A stretch of DNA of 33,060 nt from Nocardia neocaledoniensis (lineage in GTDB: Bacteria; Actinomycetota; Actinomycetes; Mycobacteriales; Mycobacteriaceae): the NCBI RefSeq assembly GCF_029868625.1, contig NZ_JARWOJ010000233.1, positions 1 to 33,060 of the forward strand, read 5' to 3'. Positions 31,163 through 33,060 of this stretch are shown here, in pieces; the stretch's first letter is position 1, and every line of letters begins with the position of its first letter. A model generated the notes under the pieces. It did no database searches, was not told the origin of the DNA, and saw only the letters and a program-made list of their open reading frames with translations. A program made the position numbers and the translations under genes.

Positions 31163-32187
31163 ACATCGAAATCGAAGCCTTGCGGGCGATCGTCGCCGAC
31201 AAGGGCATCCCGATCGAGACCGTGATCTCGGCGATCGAGTCGGCGCTGCTGACCGCCTACCGGCACACCGAGGGCCATCAGCCCAACGCCTACATCGACA
31301 TCAACCAGAAGACCGGCGTGGTCCGGGTGATGGCGCGCGAACTCGACGCCGACGGCAACCTGGTCTCCGAATGGGACGACACGCCTGAGGGTTTCGGCCG
31401 CATCGCGGCGACGACCGCCCGCCAGGTGGTGCTGCAGCGCCTCCGCGACGCGGAGAACGAGAAGTCCTTCGGCGAGTTCTCCACCCACGAGGGCGACATC
31501 GTCGGCGGTGTCGTCCAGCGCGACGCCAGGGCCAACGCTCGCGGCATCGTGGTGGTCCGCATCGGCAGCGAGGCCAACGGCGCCGAGGGGCTGATCCCGC
31601 CCGCCGAGCAGGTGCCCGGCGAGACCTACGAGCACGGTGACCGGATCAAGTGCTACGTCTACGGCGTCTCGCGTGGCCCGCGTGGCCCGCAGATCCAGCT
31701 CTCGCGGACCCACCCGAACCTGGTGCGCAGGCTGTTCTCGCTCGAGGTGCCCGAGATCGCCGACGGCTCGGTGGAGATCGTGGCCGTGGCGCGCGAGTCC
31801 GGGCACCGCTCCAAGATCGCGGTGCGCTCGACCGTGCCCGGCGTGAACGCCAAGGGCGCGTGCATCGGCCCGATGGGCCAGCGGGTGCGCAACGTGATGA
31901 GCGAGCTGGCGGGGGAGAAGATCGATATCATCGACTACGCCGAGGACCCGGCGACCTTCGTCGGCAACGCGCTCTCGCCGTCGAAGGTGGTTTCGGTCAC
32001 CGTCGTCGATCCGGAGGCCAGGGCGGCCAGGGTGATCGTGCCCGACTTCCAGCTGTCGCTGGCGATCGGCAAGGAGGGCCAGAATGCCCGCCTGGCCGCT
32101 CGTCTGACGGGGTGGCGCATCGATATCCGCAGCGACGCGGCCCCGGAGCAGGGTGGCAGCATGCGGCCGGAGGCGCACCGTAGTTGA
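31159..32187 (+). CDS. nusA: transcription termination/antitermination factor NusA
   Basis: A 342-residue RNA polymerase-binding factor controlling pausing, termination and rRNA antitermination. The N-terminal domain starts [20 protein letters not shown]. The S1 domain covers about residues 113-180 ([20 protein letters not shown]). KH1 contains [20 protein letters not shown] and KH2 contains [20 protein letters not shown]. It ends soon after KH2, without the C-terminal acidic repeats of E. coli, as is normal for Actinobacteria. It is coupled to rimP by ATGA and followed by ylxR. Confidence 0.97.
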   Translation: MNIEIEALRAIVADKGIPIETVISAIESALLTAYRHTEGHQPNAYIDINQKTGVVRVMARELDADGNLVSEWDDTPEGFGRIAATTARQVVLQRLRDAENEKSFGEFSTHEGDIVGGVVQRDARANARGIVVVRIGSEANGAEGLIPPAEQVPGETYEHGDRIKCYVYGVSRGPRGPQIQLSRTHPNLVRRLFSLEVPEIADGSVEIVAVARESGHRSKIAVRSTVPGVNAKGACIGPMGQRVRNVMSELAGEKIDIIDYAEDPATFVGNALSPSKVVSVTVVDPEARAARVIVPDFQLSLAIGKEGQNARLAARLTGWRIDIRSDAAPEQGGSMRPEAHRS

Positions 32188-32255
32188 CGAAAACGCGGGA
32201 ATCTCGACCCCCGGATGACAGGTTCGTAACTTCGAGAGGGGAGGGGTTCGTCGTT

Positions 32256-32576
32256 ATGACCGGGTCACCGGTAGAGTGGGGGGAAGACCGGCCCGCGCAA
32301 TCCGTGCGAACGTGTATCGGATGCCGTCAGCGTGAGCCGTCTGCCGACCTGTTGCGGATCGTGGCGCAGCATCGGGACCCCGGTTCGGCCGGGGTCGCGA
32401 TCGTTCCCGACCCGCGGCGCAGACTTCCCGGACGGGGTGCCTGGCTGCACCCCGTTTCAGCTTGTCTGCGTTCCGCAGAGCGGCGCCGAGCATTCGGCAG
32501 AGCCCTACGAGTGTCCGGAAATCTGGATATCTCAGCCCTGGAGCAGTACCTCGAGAACAGGCACGAGCACTCATGA
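32256..32576 (+). CDS. ylxR: YlxR/RnpM-family RNA-binding protein (DUF448)
   Basis: A 106-residue protein with the DUF448 signature VRTCIGCRQREPSADLLRIV, then RRRLPGRGAWLHPVSACLRSA and RRAFGRALRVSG. In Bacillus this family (RnpM) binds and modulates RNase P and is encoded between nusA and infB, as here. The start ATG 32256 is preferred because GAGGGGAGGGG lies about 10 nt upstream; a TTG at 32184 overlapping the nusA stop would add 24 residues. Confidence 0.92.
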   Translation: MTGSPVEWGEDRPAQSVRTCIGCRQREPSADLLRIVAQHRDPGSAGVAIVPDPRRRLPGRGAWLHPVSACLRSAERRRAFGRALRVSGNLDISALEQYLENRHEHS

Positions 32577-32621
32577 GCACACCGTGAAGCACCAACGATG
32601 AACGTCCATCGGAGATAACCC

Positions 32622-32669
32622 GAGGTCGTGCGGGCCGCCGTCCCTTACACGGTGGCGCTGCTCGACCTC
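32622..32669 (+). other. large inverted repeat in the ylxR-infB gap
   Basis: GAGGTCG (32622-32628) pairs with CGACCTC (32663-32669), enclosing GCCGCCGT (32634-32641) paired with ACGGTGGC (32649-32656, one G-U) around a CCCTTAC loop. The structure ends 15 bases before the infB start and just upstream of its ribosome binding site. Confidence 0.5.
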
Positions 32670-32684
32670 TCAGTGAGGAGAGCA

Positions 32685-33060
32685 GTGGCAGGCAAGGCCC
32701 GCGTGCACGAGTTGGCCAAAGAACTCGGTGTCACGAGCAAGGAACTACTCGCGAAGCTCAAGGAGCAAGGCGAGTTCGTGAAGTCGGCGTCCTCGACGGT
32801 GGAAGCACCCGTCGCACGTCGTCTGCGCGAATCGCTCGCGTCGAAGTCCGCCCCGGCGGCCGACGCGAAGCCGGCGGCCCGTCCCGGACCGTCCCAGGCG
32901 GCCCGTCCGGGCGCCAAGCCCACCCCGGGCGGTCCGCGTCCGGGCCCGCGTCCCACCCCGGCTCCGGGCGCGGCGGGGGCCCCCCCGGGCGGGGGGGGTT
33001 TAACAAAGGGCGGGGGCGGCGGAGGGCGGGGCGGGGTGGTGTGGGGGGGGGGGGGGTGGA
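32685..33060 (+). CDS. infB: translation initiation factor IF-2, N-terminal part
   Basis: GTG 32685 with GAGGAGAG 3-10 nt upstream begins [20 protein letters not shown], the conserved IF2-N domain (residues 1-52), followed by the Pro/Gly/Ala/Arg-rich linker typical of actinobacterial IF-2. The GTPase domain lies beyond the window. From about 32980 the sequence becomes long G and C runs with an unexpected TTAACAAAGG and TGGGGGG; this is unlike the linker before it and looks like low-quality contig-end sequence. Confidence 0.92.
   Translation, partial: MAGKARVHELAKELGVTSKELLAKLKEQGEFVKSASSTVEAPVARRLRESLASKSAPAADAKPAARPGPSQAARPGAKPTPGGPRPGPRPTPAPGAAGAPPGGGGLTKGGGGGGRGGVVWGGGGW

Overview
The window is about 33 kb of very GC-rich, densely coding DNA from an actinobacterium of the Mycobacteriales, most likely Nocardia or a close relative. 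This rests on protein style, frequent GTG starts with TANNNT -10 boxes, and gene order. From memory, the backbone mqo - GNAT - chelatase - cobO - cobB - cysG - efpA - proS - two small genes - rimP - nusA - ylxR - infB has the same order as Rv2852c to Rv2839c in Mycobacterium tuberculosis.

Layout. 1-141: a truncated thiolase fragment. 232-3488: alpha/beta hydrolase (-), malate:quinone oxidoreductase and an ElaA-type acetyltransferase (+). 3606-8770: cobalamin genes, namely a fused AAA+/vWA chelatase subunit, cobO, cobB, a small coupled ORF and a CobE/CbiG-C protein. 8815-10795: the most interesting part, two predicted Y RNAs followed by a Ro60-like TROVE protein gene. 10872-14661: a lipocalin-like/DUF protein and an APH-type phosphotransferase (-), then a DoxX-type membrane protein (+). 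14751-17532: cysG (siroheme/corrin entry) and an EfpA-like exporter. 17551-21949: accessory genes (flavin/F420 reductase-like protein, HD hydrolase, DJ-1/PfpI protein with a divergent LysR regulator, ArsR regulator coupled to a glyoxalase-fold protein, YaaA). 22033-25055: an ectoine-type amino-acid ABC importer (ehuBCDA order, -). 25312-28945: proS and an acyl-CoA dehydrogenase. 28994-30042: a ferritin-like protein and a Tat-type lipoprotein (-). 30533-33060: rimP-nusA-ylxR-infB, with infB cut by the window edge and its last ~80 bases apparently unreliable.

Main discovery. Between the cobE-like gene and the TROVE gene lies a 429-base gap that is not empty. It holds an RNA whose ends form a 15-bp stem (8854-8868/8985-8999) around a tRNA-like core in circularly permuted order: T-arm, acceptor stem closed by an ACGA loop, D-arm. 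This is the architecture expected for a bacterial YrlA-type Y RNA, the tRNA-mimicking partner of Ro60 proteins. A second unit follows, sharing a perfect 23-nt 5' block and an 11/12-nt 3' block with the first; it keeps a T-arm but has no D-arm. The RNAs and rsr-like gene sit inside a cobalamin locus at a point where M. tuberculosis has cobB directly next to cysG.

At least seven genes have a TANNNT -10 box ending 6-8 nt before the start codon, the signature of leaderless transcription. The window also contains a clear ArsR promoter/operator, AT-rich nested palindromes in front of the ABC importer, and several strong hairpins between convergent genes.
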